NCBI RefSeq assembly: GCF_000498395.2
Contig: NZ_CP010979.1
Span: 6,478,001-6,542,000 of the forward strand
DNA from: Pseudomonas putida S13.1.2
GTDB lineage: Bacteria > Pseudomonadota > Gammaproteobacteria > Pseudomonadales > Pseudomonadaceae
Direction: 5' to 3'
Length of the DNA: 64,000 nt
Part shown: positions 40,246 to 49,038 of the stretch, piece by piece
How positions within the stretch are numbered: the stretch's first letter is position 1
Layout: each line of letters begins with the position of its first letter
Translations under genes and position numbers: made by a program
The notes under the pieces: model-generated
The model's input: only the letters and a program-made list of their open reading frames with translations
What the model was told of the DNA's origin: nothing
Database searches by the model: none

Positions 40246-40695
40246 ATGATCGCTGAAAACGCGCCGTTCTGGCGGCGCAAGACCCTCGAACAACTCAGCC
40301 CGCAAGAGTGGGAGTCGCTGTGCGACGGCTGCGGCCTGTGCTGCCTGCAAAAGCTTGAGGACGAAGATGACAACAGCGTCTATTACACGCGTATCGCCTG
40401 CAAGTTGCTGGACATGGAAACCTGCCAGTGCAGCGACTACCCCAATCGCTTCGCGCATGTACCGGATTGCATCCAGCTCACCCCGGGCAAGGCCGACCAG
40501 TTCACGTGGCTGCCAAGCACCTGCGGTTATCGCCTGGTCAGCGAGGGCAAGGACCTGCCGGCCTGGCACCACCTTGTCTGCGGCGACCGCCAGCAGGTCC
40601 ATGAACAGCGCATTTCCCAGGCGGGGCGTATGCTCAGGGAGCAGGATGTGCACGAAGACGACTGGGAAGACCACCTGATCTTCCGCGCCAGCTGA
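40246..40695 (+). CDS. YcgN-family cysteine cluster protein
   Basis: 149 residues of the UPF0260/YcgN family. An N-terminal SLCDGCGLCCLQKLEDEDDN carries the Cys-x2-Cys-x3-Cys cluster (CxxCxxxCC form), with further cysteines in YYTRIACKLLDMETCQCSDY and WLPSTCGYRLV. Probably binds a metal or Fe-S centre. Start ATG 40246 is chosen because the family N-terminus is close to MIAENAPFWRRKTLEQLS; an upstream ATG at 40225 is possible. Followed by a secreted protein gene, 41 bp away. Confidence 0.92.
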   Translation: MIAENAPFWRRKTLEQLSPQEWESLCDGCGLCCLQKLEDEDDNSVYYTRIACKLLDMETCQCSDYPNRFAHVPDCIQLTPGKADQFTWLPSTCGYRLVSEGKDLPAWHHLVCGDRQQVHEQRISQAGRMLREQDVHEDDWEDHLIFRAS

Positions 40696-40736
40696 CCGGT
40701 GCGGCCCGCTGCCACGGGGAAACAAGGAGTTTCTGT

Positions 40737-41945
40737 ATGCGTTGCCAGCTGTTTTTGCTGTTGGGCCTGATGGCCAGTTCGCCAGCCTGGGCGAAAAAGG
40801 TCGACCTTGACTACCAGGTGCGCCTGTTGCCCGCCAGTGGCCAGGCTGAAGTCCGCCTCACCTTGGCTGAAGGCAGCGCCGTGCGCAGCCTCGACTTCGA
40901 CCTGGGCAAGGCCGGGGCCTTCAGCGGCTTCCAGGCCGACGGCCAATGGCGAATGCAGGGGCAGCGCGGCGTGTGGCAGCCGGCAGCCGGCAAGACCAGC
41001 CTCAGTTACCGCGTGCAGCTGGACCAGAAGCTCGCCAGCGGTGCCTATTCCTCGCGTGTTACCCCGCACTGGGCGCTGTTCCTCGGCGACCAGCTGGTAC
41101 CGCCTGCGCGGCTTGACCAGCAAGATGGCACGGAGCTTGTGGCACGCCTGGCGTTCGACTTGCCCGAGGGGTGGAAGAGTATCGAGACCTCCTGGCCACG
41201 CATTGGCAAGGACAAGTTCCGCATCGACAACGTTTCGCGCCTGTTCGACCGCCCGACTGGCTGGATGCTGGCCGGCGACCTGGGCAGCCGCCGTGCCCGC
41301 CTGGGCGATACCGAGGTCACCGTGGCCGCGCCGGTGGGGCAGGGCATGCGGCGCATGGACAGCCTGACCTTGCTGACCTACGTCTGGCCGCAGTTGCAGG
41401 CGGTATTCCCGCGCAACCCGCCCAAGCTGCTGCTGGTCGGTGCGCGTGACGGCATGTGGCGCGGGGCAATGGCAGCGCAGGGTTCGCTGTACCTGCACAG
41501 CGCCCGCCCGATGATCAGCGAGAACGGCAGCAGCCCGTTGCTGCGCGAAGTGGTGCAGCTGTTTGCGCAGATCCGTGGGCGCGACGGCAATGACTGGCTG
41601 GTGGAGAGCCTGACCGACTACTACGCCAGCGAATTGCTGCGCCGTTCGGGCGGGGTAAGCGATGACCGCTACCAGGCCTGGCAGGCACGCCTGAGCAAGC
41701 AGGGCGCCAAGGTCACCCGGCTCAAAGGCGAACGCGCCAGCCCCGCTCAGGTGGCCCGCGGGGTGATCCTGCTACAGGCGCTGGACAAGGAAATCCGCAT
41801 CCACACCCAGGCCAAGCGTTCGCTGGACGATGTGGTACGCGGGCTGATGCGCCTGCCCAGCGTAAGCACCGAAGAGTTCGTGCAAATCAGCGAGAACGTG
41901 CTGGGGCGCAAGTCCGAGGTGCTACAGAGCAAGGCATTACGCTAA
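40737..41945 (+). CDS. Secreted peptidase-M1/M61-like protein lacking the zinc motif
   Basis: 402 residues with a Sec signal peptide (MRCQLFLLLGLMASSPAWAK). The body has the beta-sandwich then helical layout of M61/M1 aminopeptidases: VDLDYQVRLLPASGQAEVRL at the start, then KLLLVGARDGMWRGAMAAQG and SLYLHSARPMISENGS before the expected active site. Where a peptidase would have HExxH the sequence reads LLREVVQLFAQ, and the downstream Glu ligand context reads WLVESLTDYYASELLR. It is therefore probably non-catalytic, acting in binding or as a scaffold in the periplasm. The family assignment is by fold-like pattern only. Confidence 0.65.
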   Translation: MRCQLFLLLGLMASSPAWAKKVDLDYQVRLLPASGQAEVRLTLAEGSAVRSLDFDLGKAGAFSGFQADGQWRMQGQRGVWQPAAGKTSLSYRVQLDQKLASGAYSSRVTPHWALFLGDQLVPPARLDQQDGTELVARLAFDLPEGWKSIETSWPRIGKDKFRIDNVSRLFDRPTGWMLAGDLGSRRARLGDTEVTVAAPVGQGMRRMDSLTLLTYVWPQLQAVFPRNPPKLLLVGARDGMWRGAMAAQGSLYLHSARPMISENGSSPLLREVVQLFAQIRGRDGNDWLVESLTDYYASELLRRSGGVSDDRYQAWQARLSKQGAKVTRLKGERASPAQVARGVILLQALDKEIRIHTQAKRSLDDVVRGLMRLPSVSTEEFVQISENVLGRKSEVLQSKALR

Positions 41946-41975
41946 GTTCGCGTGTACGAAGCGGTACGCAATGCC

Positions 41976-42093
41976 TGTAGGAGCGGCCTTGTGTCGCGAA
42001 AGGGCTGCGAAGCAGCCCCAGCGATATCTGCAACTATTCTGAGATTTTTGGGGGCGCTTCGCACCCCTTTCGCGACACAAGGCCGCTCCTACA
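41976..42093. repeat. REP pair (class C)
   Basis: TGTAGGAGCGGCCTTGTGTCGCGAAAGGG and its inverse flank an internal hairpin (GGGCTGCGAAGCAGCCCC). This class shares GTAGGAGCGG and is the class hit by the IS3-family element at 54.7 kb. Confidence 0.9.
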
Positions 42094-42132
42094 AGGGCTG
42101 TGCACGCCTTTGAGAGCGGGCAGGTGCCTTGA

Positions 42133-42471
42133 TCAACTGTCAGCCAACGGATCCTTCCCGGTCACCGTCACCCCTCTGGTCGCTGCCTTGGCGCTGGCCT
42201 TCAACGCCTCCAGCTCCGCCGCACTCTGTTCTATATCCGAACGCAAGCGGTGGTACTCCTGCCGATGCCGCTGCCACCACGCCTTGGTCGAGCAATGTCC
42301 GCTGACACCGCGTGCCACCGCAATACCTCCCACCACCAGTTGCAGCAAGCCGACCAGGCCTCCATGGCGCAGCCCCTTGCTCACCATCAGCGCTCCGCCA
42401 GCCAGCGAACTGACCCGTTCCAGACCATGGACATTGTGCTGCGAAGACGCAGCAGAGTGGATATCGAGCAT
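42133..42471 (-). CDS. DUF2892-like small membrane protein
   Basis: 112 residues. A YgaP/DUF2892-like hydrophobic hairpin lies near residues 18-58: LERVSSLAGGALMVSKGLRH, then LVGLLQLVVGGIAVARGVSG. The soluble tail has a coiled segment (RLRSDIEQSAAELEALKASA). Two membrane helices with a cytosolic tail are likely. ATG 42471 has ACACGGAGGTCTTGCC upstream. Function unknown; monocistronic. The roughly 300 bp toward the GntR gene hold no other gene. Confidence 0.75.
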   Translation of the reverse strand: MLDIHSAASSQHNVHGLERVSSLAGGALMVSKGLRHGGLVGLLQLVVGGIAVARGVSGHCSTKAWWQRHRQEYHRLRSDIEQSAAELEALKASAKAATRGVTVTGKDPLADS

Positions 42472-42694
42472 GGCAAGACCTCCGTGTGAAATGTAAGCAG
42501 CTGACCTGCCGGGTGTCGCCAGCGTTCATTCGGGTCGCTCAGCGGCGCCAAAAATTGCTCGCTGTGTCGCATTTGGCGAATTACCTGTCTGGTTTGGCAA
42601 TGCAGCCTCAGGGGTGTTTAATCCCACCCTGGGATCCGCTGTAACCCTTGTAAACAAAGGGCCAGAGAGTTTCCACCGTTCATCGAGAATGCTG

Positions 42695-42744
42695 TAGACA
42701 CATTGTCTAACAGTGCCCTATAGTCGTTATACAAATAGTAGACA
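42695..42744. promoter_or_regulatory. Candidate GntR operator array
   Basis: A perfect palindrome TAGACA-CAT-TGTCTA at 42695-42709 and a further half-site TAGACA at 42739-42744 lie just upstream of the GntR-family gene. Such short inverted TxGTCTA/TAGACxA sites are typical of FadR-subfamily regulators and suggest autoregulation. Confidence 0.6.
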
Positions 42745-42772
42745 CAACGCTATGACAATAAAGAAGGCCGCC

Positions 42773-43489
42773 ATGAAAGCCCCCGCCCAACCCCTCGCCG
42801 CAGATGTGCCGCAGGACCGCAAAGCCGTCCTCGCCGAAGCGCTGCGCCGCCGGATCATGAGTATGGAACTGGCCCCGGGCGCCGTGGTGGACGAACTGGC
42901 CCTGTGCGAGGAGTTCGGCCTGTCGCGCCCTCCGGTGCGCGAGCTGCTGCGCCAGATTGCCGCTGAAGGCTACATCGAGCTGGAAGCCAACCGCGCGCCA
43001 CGCGTCGCCGCCATGAGCCACGAGTCGCTGCACAGCTTCTACGTTGCGGCGCCGCTTATCTACGTGGCCACTACCCAGCTGGCCGCCACTTACGCCAGCG
43101 CTGAAGAAATCGAAGTGCTCAAGGCTATCCAGGCCCAGTTCCGTCAGGCCATCGAAGAACGCGACGTTGAAAACCGCGTGCTCTACAACGACGCCTTCCA
43201 CCTGGAAATCGGCAAGATGGCGCACAACGACTACCTGATGCCGAGCCTGCGTCGCCTGCTGATCGATCACACCCGATTGGGCAAGATCTTCTATCGCCAT
43301 CCCACTACCGATGACATGCAGCGCGACCTCGAAATCGCCTGCGAGCAGCACGAGCAGATGATTCAGGCCATCGAGCGCCGCGACCCGCAAGCGGCTGGCC
43401 AGCTGGTGCGCGATCACTTCGAACTGTCGCGCCGCCGCATGGCCGAGTACGCCGCGCCGCAAGGGCTGGATGTACCGATTCAGATATGA
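42773..43489 (+). CDS. GntR-family regulator (FadR subfamily, FCD domain)
   Basis: About 238 residues. The winged helix is LAEALRRRIMSMELAPGAVV then LALCEEFGLSRPPVRELLRQ. The C-terminal FCD domain has metal-ligand patterns YNDAFHLEIGK, ACEQHEQMIQAIE and VRDHFELSRRRM. ATG 42773 is preferred because AAGAAGG precedes it; ATG 42752 is possible. It heads a plus-strand block of FAD oxidase, transporter, lyase and dehydrogenase genes and probably represses it, with the effector being a pathway intermediate. Confidence 0.9.
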   Translation: MKAPAQPLAADVPQDRKAVLAEALRRRIMSMELAPGAVVDELALCEEFGLSRPPVRELLRQIAAEGYIELEANRAPRVAAMSHESLHSFYVAAPLIYVATTQLAATYASAEEIEVLKAIQAQFRQAIEERDVENRVLYNDAFHLEIGKMAHNDYLMPSLRRLLIDHTRLGKIFYRHPTTDDMQRDLEIACEQHEQMIQAIERRDPQAAGQLVRDHFELSRRRMAEYAAPQGLDVPIQI

Positions 43490-43550
43490 ACTACCAAGGT
43501 CAGGCCACCGGCGTTGACCACCCGTCGACAACAAGATCCAGGTTAGTGAG

Positions 43551-44870
43551 ATGACAAGAATAAGTTCGTTACCTGCCGATGATGCCACCTGTGGCTGGTA
43601 CCACCTGAGCAAACCGCGTACGCCACGGCCGACCCACAGTGGGCACAGTCAGGCGCGCTGGGTGGTGGTGGGCGCAGGCTTCACCGGGCTGGCGGCCGCT
43701 CGGCAGCTGGCAACGAACTTTCCGCATGACGAGATCGTGCTGGTCGAAGCCCAGGAGGTTGGCTTTGGCACTTCCGGGCGCAATGCCGGCTTTGCCATCG
43801 ACCTGCCGCACGATATCGGCGCCGAGGACTACATTGGTGACATCGACATCGCCAAGACGATCCTCAAGCTCAACCTGGGTGGCCAGCAATGCCTCAAGGA
43901 CCTGATCGAGCGCTACGACATCGAGTGCCAGTTCCGCCATTGCGGCAAATACCAGGCGGCCATCGAAGACCGCGGCATTGCCGTGCTGGATGCCTACCGC
44001 CGCGGCCTGGACAAACTGGGTCAACCCTACGAAGCGATCGAGGGCCGCGACCTGCCCGATCATATCGGCACTGACTTCTACCGCAAGGGCCTGTTCACGC
44101 CGGGCACCGCCTTGCTGCAACCCTCGGCATTGGTCAAAGGTTTGGCCGATAGCCTGCCGCCCAACGTCTCGCTGTACGAACACACACCGATTACCAACGT
44201 CGAGTACGGCGACAAGGTGGTACTGCGCCACGCCAAGGGTTCGATCACCGCCGACAAGCTGGTGCTCACCACCAACGCCTTCGGCATGAGCTTCGGTTTC
44301 CTCAAGGGGCGCATGCTGCCGGTGTTTACCTACGCCAGCATCACCCGGCAGCTGACCGAGGAAGAACAGGCGCGCCTGGGCGGCAAACCCTACTGGGGCG
44401 TGATCCCGGCCGACCCGTTCGGCACCACCCTGCGCCGCACCGTCGACAACCGCCTGCTGATCCGCAACAGCTTCAGCTACAACCCCGACGGCCGTAGCAA
44501 CCGCAAATATCTGGAACGCTTTGTTCAGCGCCACCGCGAGTCGTTCGCCCGGCGTTTTCCGATGTTGCCTGGGGTGAACTTTGAATATACCTGGGGCGGT
44601 GCGCTGGCACTGTCGCGCAACCACATGGGCTTCTTCGGCAAGTTGGCGCCGAATGTCGTCGGTGCACTGTGTTGTAACGGCCTGGGCGTTACCCGTGGCA
44701 CGGTCACCGGCAAGTTGCTGGCCGACTGGCTGGCCGGTGACAAGAACGAACTGATCGAGTTTTTACTCAATGCCCCAGGGCCTTGTGTAAACCCGCCCAA
44801 GCCTTTGGTTTCCCTGGGCTTGAACGCAAACCTGATGTGGGGGCAGTTCCGCGCTGGCAAAGAAAGCTGA
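43551..44870 (+). CDS. FAD-dependent amine/amino-acid oxidase (DAO family, PuuB-like)
   Basis: 439 residues. The FAD motif RWVVVGAGFTGLAAARQLAT lies about 30 residues in, followed by VGFGTSGRNAGFAIDLPHD, typical of gamma-glutamylputrescine oxidase and N-methyl amino acid oxidases. The C-terminal GALALSRNHMGFFGKLAPNV, then GLGVTRGTVTGKLLADWL contacts FAD. The start ATG follows AGTGAG. Within the cluster it probably oxidises an imino or amino acid to the substrate of the DHDPS-family enzyme downstream. Confidence 0.88.
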   Translation: MTRISSLPADDATCGWYHLSKPRTPRPTHSGHSQARWVVVGAGFTGLAAARQLATNFPHDEIVLVEAQEVGFGTSGRNAGFAIDLPHDIGAEDYIGDIDIAKTILKLNLGGQQCLKDLIERYDIECQFRHCGKYQAAIEDRGIAVLDAYRRGLDKLGQPYEAIEGRDLPDHIGTDFYRKGLFTPGTALLQPSALVKGLADSLPPNVSLYEHTPITNVEYGDKVVLRHAKGSITADKLVLTTNAFGMSFGFLKGRMLPVFTYASITRQLTEEEQARLGGKPYWGVIPADPFGTTLRRTVDNRLLIRNSFSYNPDGRSNRKYLERFVQRHRESFARRFPMLPGVNFEYTWGGALALSRNHMGFFGKLAPNVVGALCCNGLGVTRGTVTGKLLADWLAGDKNELIEFLLNAPGPCVNPPKPLVSLGLNANLMWGQFRAGKES

Positions 44871-45053
44871 TCGTTATCTGAGTTAGATCATAAAGCATTT
44901 TACGTCGGCGTCAGTTGGCCGGCACGGGCGCGGCTTGCCTGAAATTGATGATCGAGATGCGTCGTCCGAACACCCGGGGCTGAAGACGGTTTTCAGTTTC
45001 GCGGACACGCTCGCCTTGAAAATGTGCATATAGCAGACGGGGTAGGAATAACA

Positions 45054-46382
45054 ATGACAAATCCGAATGTTTCGATTGAAGATGTACCGATCAACAACTT
45101 CCACCAATTGCTGACCCTGCGTTCCGGCGGCGGTTCGTTCGTCGATGGCTATGTACTGAGCATTATCGGCGTGGCCATGGTGCAGATGTCCGCCGGCCTG
45201 AGCCTGAACAGTTTCTGGCAGGGCATGATCGCCGCTTCGGCGCTGATCGGTATTTTCTTCGGTGGCTTTTTCGGCGGTTGGCTGACCGACCGCTTTGGCC
45301 GCAAACGGGTGTTCTTCGTTGGCCCGACCCTGTTCATCCTGGCCTCGGTGGCGCAGTTTTGGGTGGAGTCGGCGCTGGTCTTGTTCCTGCTAAGGTTTGC
45401 CATCGGTATCGCCGTAGGTATCGAATACCCGGTTGCAACGTCGCTGCTGGTGGAGTTCCTGCCCAGGAAGAACCGGGGCCCGCGCCTGGCAACCCTGACG
45501 GTATTGTGGTTTGCCGGCGCCGCTACTGCCTACCTGGCCGGTGAGGCAATCTTGCGCCAGGGTGGCGACGATGCCTGGCGCCTGGTGCTGGCCAGTGCTG
45601 CCGTAATTGGTGCGTTGCTGTTCGCCATCCGCCTGGGTACCCCCGAATCGCCACGCTGGTTGATCAGCAAAGGCCGCTCGGCCGAGGCTGAGCAGGTGAT
45701 CAAGCGGGTGTACGGCAACGGTTTTTCGCTGAAGAACCTGCCGGAAGAGCCCAAGACCCGCAAGCTGTCGTTCCTCAGCCTGCTGCACTCTGGCTACGGC
45801 AAACGCATGCTGTTCGTCACCATGTTCTGGACCTGCTCGGTGATCCCGGTGTTCGCCGTGTACGCATTCGCCCCGAAAGTGCTGGGCGCGTTGAACCTGA
45901 AAGGTGACTGGGCATCGATCGGCTCCATCGCCATCACGTTCCTGTTCGTGGTGGGCTGCATCGTGGGCACCCGCCTGCTCAACACCCTCGGTCGGCGCAC
46001 CACGCTGCTGCACAGCTTCTTCTGGTCGGGGCTGGCACTGCTGGGCCTGGGTGCCTTCAGCAATGGCAACGAGATGCTCATCCTGGTGCTGTTCGGTGCC
46101 TATGCCTTGTTCATCGGTGGCGCCCAGGTGCTGCAACTGGTGTACCCCAACGAACTGTTCCCTACCGAAATCCGTGCCGGCGCCGTGGGCGTGGGCACCT
46201 CCATGTCGCGGGTCGGTGCGGCAGTTGGCACCTGGCTGGTGCCCATCGCCCTCGACAGCTATGGCATCGGCGCCACCATGTATGCCGCTGCCGCCGTGAC
46301 CTTTGTCGGCCTGGCCTTCTCGGTCGCCCTGGCCCCGGAAACCCGTTCGCTGAACCTGCAACAAGCGGCTTCGTTGAGCTGA
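45054..46382 (+). CDS. MFS transporter (metabolite:H+ symporter / SP-like)
   Basis: 442 residues with twelve predicted helices. The MFS motif GGFFGGWLTDRFGRKRVFF lies between helices 2 and 3, and LGRRTTLLHSFF is the second-half equivalent. The helix 4-5 segment FAIGIAVGIEYPVATSLLVE is typical of sugar and aromatic acid symporters. ATG 45054 (MTNPNVSIEDVPINNF) has GGGGTAGGAATAACA upstream. By position it imports the substrate of the cluster. Confidence 0.9.
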   Translation: MTNPNVSIEDVPINNFHQLLTLRSGGGSFVDGYVLSIIGVAMVQMSAGLSLNSFWQGMIAASALIGIFFGGFFGGWLTDRFGRKRVFFVGPTLFILASVAQFWVESALVLFLLRFAIGIAVGIEYPVATSLLVEFLPRKNRGPRLATLTVLWFAGAATAYLAGEAILRQGGDDAWRLVLASAAVIGALLFAIRLGTPESPRWLISKGRSAEAEQVIKRVYGNGFSLKNLPEEPKTRKLSFLSLLHSGYGKRMLFVTMFWTCSVIPVFAVYAFAPKVLGALNLKGDWASIGSIAITFLFVVGCIVGTRLLNTLGRRTTLLHSFFWSGLALLGLGAFSNGNEMLILVLFGAYALFIGGAQVLQLVYPNELFPTEIRAGAVGVGTSMSRVGAAVGTWLVPIALDSYGIGATMYAAAAVTFVGLAFSVALAPETRSLNLQQAASLS

Positions 46383-46455
46383 AACCTTACAACCCGCCGC
46401 TGCGTGGTTGCGCGGCGGTCTTTACAACACTGAGCAACGCACTGGAGAACCTACC

Positions 46456-47349
46456 GTGAAATTCGAAGGCATCTACACCCCGGCAATCACTCCGCTGGCT
46501 GCGGACGGCTCGATCGACAAGGCGGCGTTCGCCGAGGTCCTCGAATACCTGGTCGAGTCGAAAATCCACGGCGTCATCATTGGTGGCTCTACCGGCGAGT
46601 ACTACGCCCACACCACCCAGGAGCGCATCGAGCTGGCCGCCCAGGCCAAGGACGTGCTCAACGGCCGCCTGCCGCTGATCGTCGGCACCGGTGGCATCCG
46701 CACCGAAGACGCCGTGGCTTTCGCCCAGCACGCCAAGGAAATCAAGGCTGACGCGCTGCTGGTCGGCACCCCGCCGTACGCCCTGCCGACCCAACAGGAA
46801 ATCGCCTTGCACGTCAAAGCGGTCGACGCCGCTGCCGACCTGCCGATCATGCTTTACAACTACCCGGGCCGCATGAGCGTAAGCATGGGCGAAGCGTTCT
46901 TCGATGCCGTGGCTGATGTGAAGAACATTGTCGCCATCAAGGAAAGCTCCGGCGACATGGCCCAGCTTCACCGGCTGGCCATCAAGCGCCCGAACATCCA
47001 GTTGTCGTGCGGCTGGGACGACCAGGCCCTGGAGTTCTTCGCCTGGGGCGCCCAGAGCTGGGTCTGCGCCGGCTCCAACTTCATTCCGCGTGAGCACGTG
47101 GCCCTGTACGAGGCCTGCGTGATCGAAAAGGACTTTGCCAAAGGCCGCAAGATCATGGCCGCCATGATGCCGCTGATGGACTTCCTGGAAGGTGGCAAGT
47201 TCGTCCAGGCCATCAAGAACGGCGTGGCGCTGAACGGCCTGAAGACCGGCGGCGTGCGCAAGCCGCTGTACGACCTGGACGATGCCGAGAAGCAGGAACT
47301 CAAGCGCGTGGTCAGCGAACTGAAAGCCACCATCGCCCTGATCAAATAA
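46456..47349 (+). CDS. Dihydrodipicolinate synthase family protein (lyase/deaminase)
   Basis: A 297-residue class I aldolase-fold enzyme. The GTTGE-like motif is IIGGSTGEYYAH, the triad Tyr is in PIMLYNYPGRMSV and the Schiff-base Lys in IVAIKESSGDMAQL. The GTG start at 46456 has GGAGAACC upstream. It is not the biosynthetic DapA, given its place between a transporter and an aldehyde dehydrogenase in a GntR-controlled cluster. A retro-aldol or dehydratase/deaminase reaction giving a semialdehyde is inferred. Thirteen bases separate it from the dehydrogenase gene. Confidence 0.88.
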   Translation: MKFEGIYTPAITPLAADGSIDKAAFAEVLEYLVESKIHGVIIGGSTGEYYAHTTQERIELAAQAKDVLNGRLPLIVGTGGIRTEDAVAFAQHAKEIKADALLVGTPPYALPTQQEIALHVKAVDAAADLPIMLYNYPGRMSVSMGEAFFDAVADVKNIVAIKESSGDMAQLHRLAIKRPNIQLSCGWDDQALEFFAWGAQSWVCAGSNFIPREHVALYEACVIEKDFAKGRKIMAAMMPLMDFLEGGKFVQAIKNGVALNGLKTGGVRKPLYDLDDAEKQELKRVVSELKATIALIK

Positions 47350-47362
47350 GGAGGCTGGCACA

Positions 47363-48853
47363 ATGGCTGAATTGCTGAACAAGGAACAATACGCGGCCAT
47401 CGCCGCCGAACTGCAGCTGCGTACCCAGGCGTTCATCGACGGTGAATTCCGCGACGCCATCTGCGGCCGCACGTTCGTCACCACCAACCCGGCCACCGGC
47501 AAGCAGTTGGCCGAAGTCGCCGCCTGTGACGTCAATGACGTCAACGTGGCGGTGGCGGCTGCCAAGCGTGTGTTCGAAGAGGGCACCTGGTCGAAGATGC
47601 AGCCGAACGACCGCAAGCATGTGCTGCAGAAGTTTGCCCAGCTGCTGGAAGACAACGCCCACGAACTGGCGGTGCTGGAAGCGCTGGACAGCGGCAAGCC
47701 GGTCAGCGAGTGCCAGACTGTCGACGTGCCGGAAACCATCCACACCATTCGCTGGCACGCCGAGCTGATCGACAAGATCTACGACGCCACTGCACCGACC
47801 GGCAATGCTGCCGTGACCATGGTGGTGCGTGAAGCCATCGGTGTGGTCGGCCTGGTGCTGCCGTGGAACTTCCCGCTGCTGATGCTGGCCTGGAAGATCG
47901 CCCCTTCGCTGGCCGCCGGTTGCTCGATCGTGGTCAAACCCGCCAAGGAAACCACCCTCAGCGCCCTGCGCGTGGCCGAGCTGGCCCATGAGGCGGGCAT
48001 TCCTGCTGGCGTGTTCAACCTGGTGCCTGGCGGTGGCCGTGAAGTGGGCGAGGCCATTGGCCGTCACATGGACATCCCGATGGTCAGCTTTACCGGTTCC
48101 ACCGACACCGGCCGGCTGTTCCTGAAATACGCTGCCGAGTCCAACCTCAAGCGCATTGTCCTGGAGTTGGGTGGCAAGAACCCGGCTGTGGTCATGAACG
48201 ACTGCGAAGACCTGGACGAAGTGGCGCAGTTCGTGACCGCAGGTGCGTTCTGGAACATGGGCGAGAACTGCTCTGCTTCTTCACGCCTGATCGTGCACAA
48301 GGATGTCAAAGACGAGCTGCTCGGCTTGATGGCCAAGCACCTGAAGGACTGGAAACTGGGCGACCCGATGGACCCGGACAATCGCCTCGGCGCCATGGTG
48401 AGCAAGGCGCACTTCGAGAAGGTGAAGTCGTACCTGGAGTACGCCGCCGAGCATAAGCTCAGTATCGTCCAGGGTGGCGAGACCGAGGAGGGCGTGTTCG
48501 TGCAGCCGACCATCGTCGACAACGTAGGCCGCGACAACAAGCTGTTCGTGGAAGAAATCTTTGGCCCGGTGCTGAGCGTGACCAGCTTCGAGACCATCGA
48601 TGAAGCCATCGAGCTGGCCAACGACACCATCTACGGCCTGGCGGCTTCGGCGTACACCGGCAGCCTGCGCAATGCGCTGCGCCTGTCGCGTGAAATCCGC
48701 GCGGGCGTGGTCACGGTCAACTGCTTCGGCGAAGGTGACGTCACTACGCCGTTCGGTGGTTACAAAGAGTCTGGCTTTGGTGGGCGCGACAAGTCCATCT
48801 GGGCACACGACCAGTACACGGAGCTGAAGACCATCTGGATCAACGCTGCGTGA
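47363..48853 (+). CDS. NAD(P)-dependent aldehyde dehydrogenase
   Basis: 496 residues, the size of gamma-glutamyl-gamma-aminobutyraldehyde and betaine aldehyde dehydrogenases. Motifs are GVVGLVLPWNFPLLMLAWKI, VSFTGSTDTGRLFLKYAA, the general base in IVLELGGKNPAV and the nucleophile Cys in NMGENCSASSRLIV. ATG 47363 follows AAGGAGG. It is the last gene of the cluster, converting the aldehyde product to an acid. A class B REP follows. Confidence 0.92.
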   Translation: MAELLNKEQYAAIAAELQLRTQAFIDGEFRDAICGRTFVTTNPATGKQLAEVAACDVNDVNVAVAAAKRVFEEGTWSKMQPNDRKHVLQKFAQLLEDNAHELAVLEALDSGKPVSECQTVDVPETIHTIRWHAELIDKIYDATAPTGNAAVTMVVREAIGVVGLVLPWNFPLLMLAWKIAPSLAAGCSIVVKPAKETTLSALRVAELAHEAGIPAGVFNLVPGGGREVGEAIGRHMDIPMVSFTGSTDTGRLFLKYAAESNLKRIVLELGGKNPAVVMNDCEDLDEVAQFVTAGAFWNMGENCSASSRLIVHKDVKDELLGLMAKHLKDWKLGDPMDPDNRLGAMVSKAHFEKVKSYLEYAAEHKLSIVQGGETEEGVFVQPTIVDNVGRDNKLFVEEIFGPVLSVTSFETIDEAIELANDTIYGLAASAYTGSLRNALRLSREIRAGVVTVNCFGEGDVTTPFGGYKESGFGGRDKSIWAHDQYTELKTIWINAA

Positions 48854-48918
48854 TCTGAGCAAGGCCGGTGCTGTTCTGACGGAGTTCGGCACCTGGCCGT
48901 TTTTGTGGTGGCTTTGCT

Positions 48919-49010
48919 GGCCCTATCGCCGGCAAGCCAGCTCCCACAGGTAACACAGTCTTCACGGCCTGTGCACGACCTGTGGGAGCTGGCTTGCCGG
49001 CGATAGGGCC
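48919..49010. repeat. REP pair (class B)
   Basis: GGCCCTATCGCCGGCAAGCCAGCTCCCACAGG and its inverted partner, between convergent genes. Confidence 0.92.
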
Positions 49011-49038
49011 GGTACAGGCCAGCGCAAAAGTGGCCTTT

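Noticed and set aside
46456..47349. Biosynthetic dapA
   Set aside because: The active-site lysine is conserved, but the gene is embedded in a GntR-controlled catabolic unit with a transporter and aldehyde dehydrogenase, so lysine biosynthesis is unlikely.
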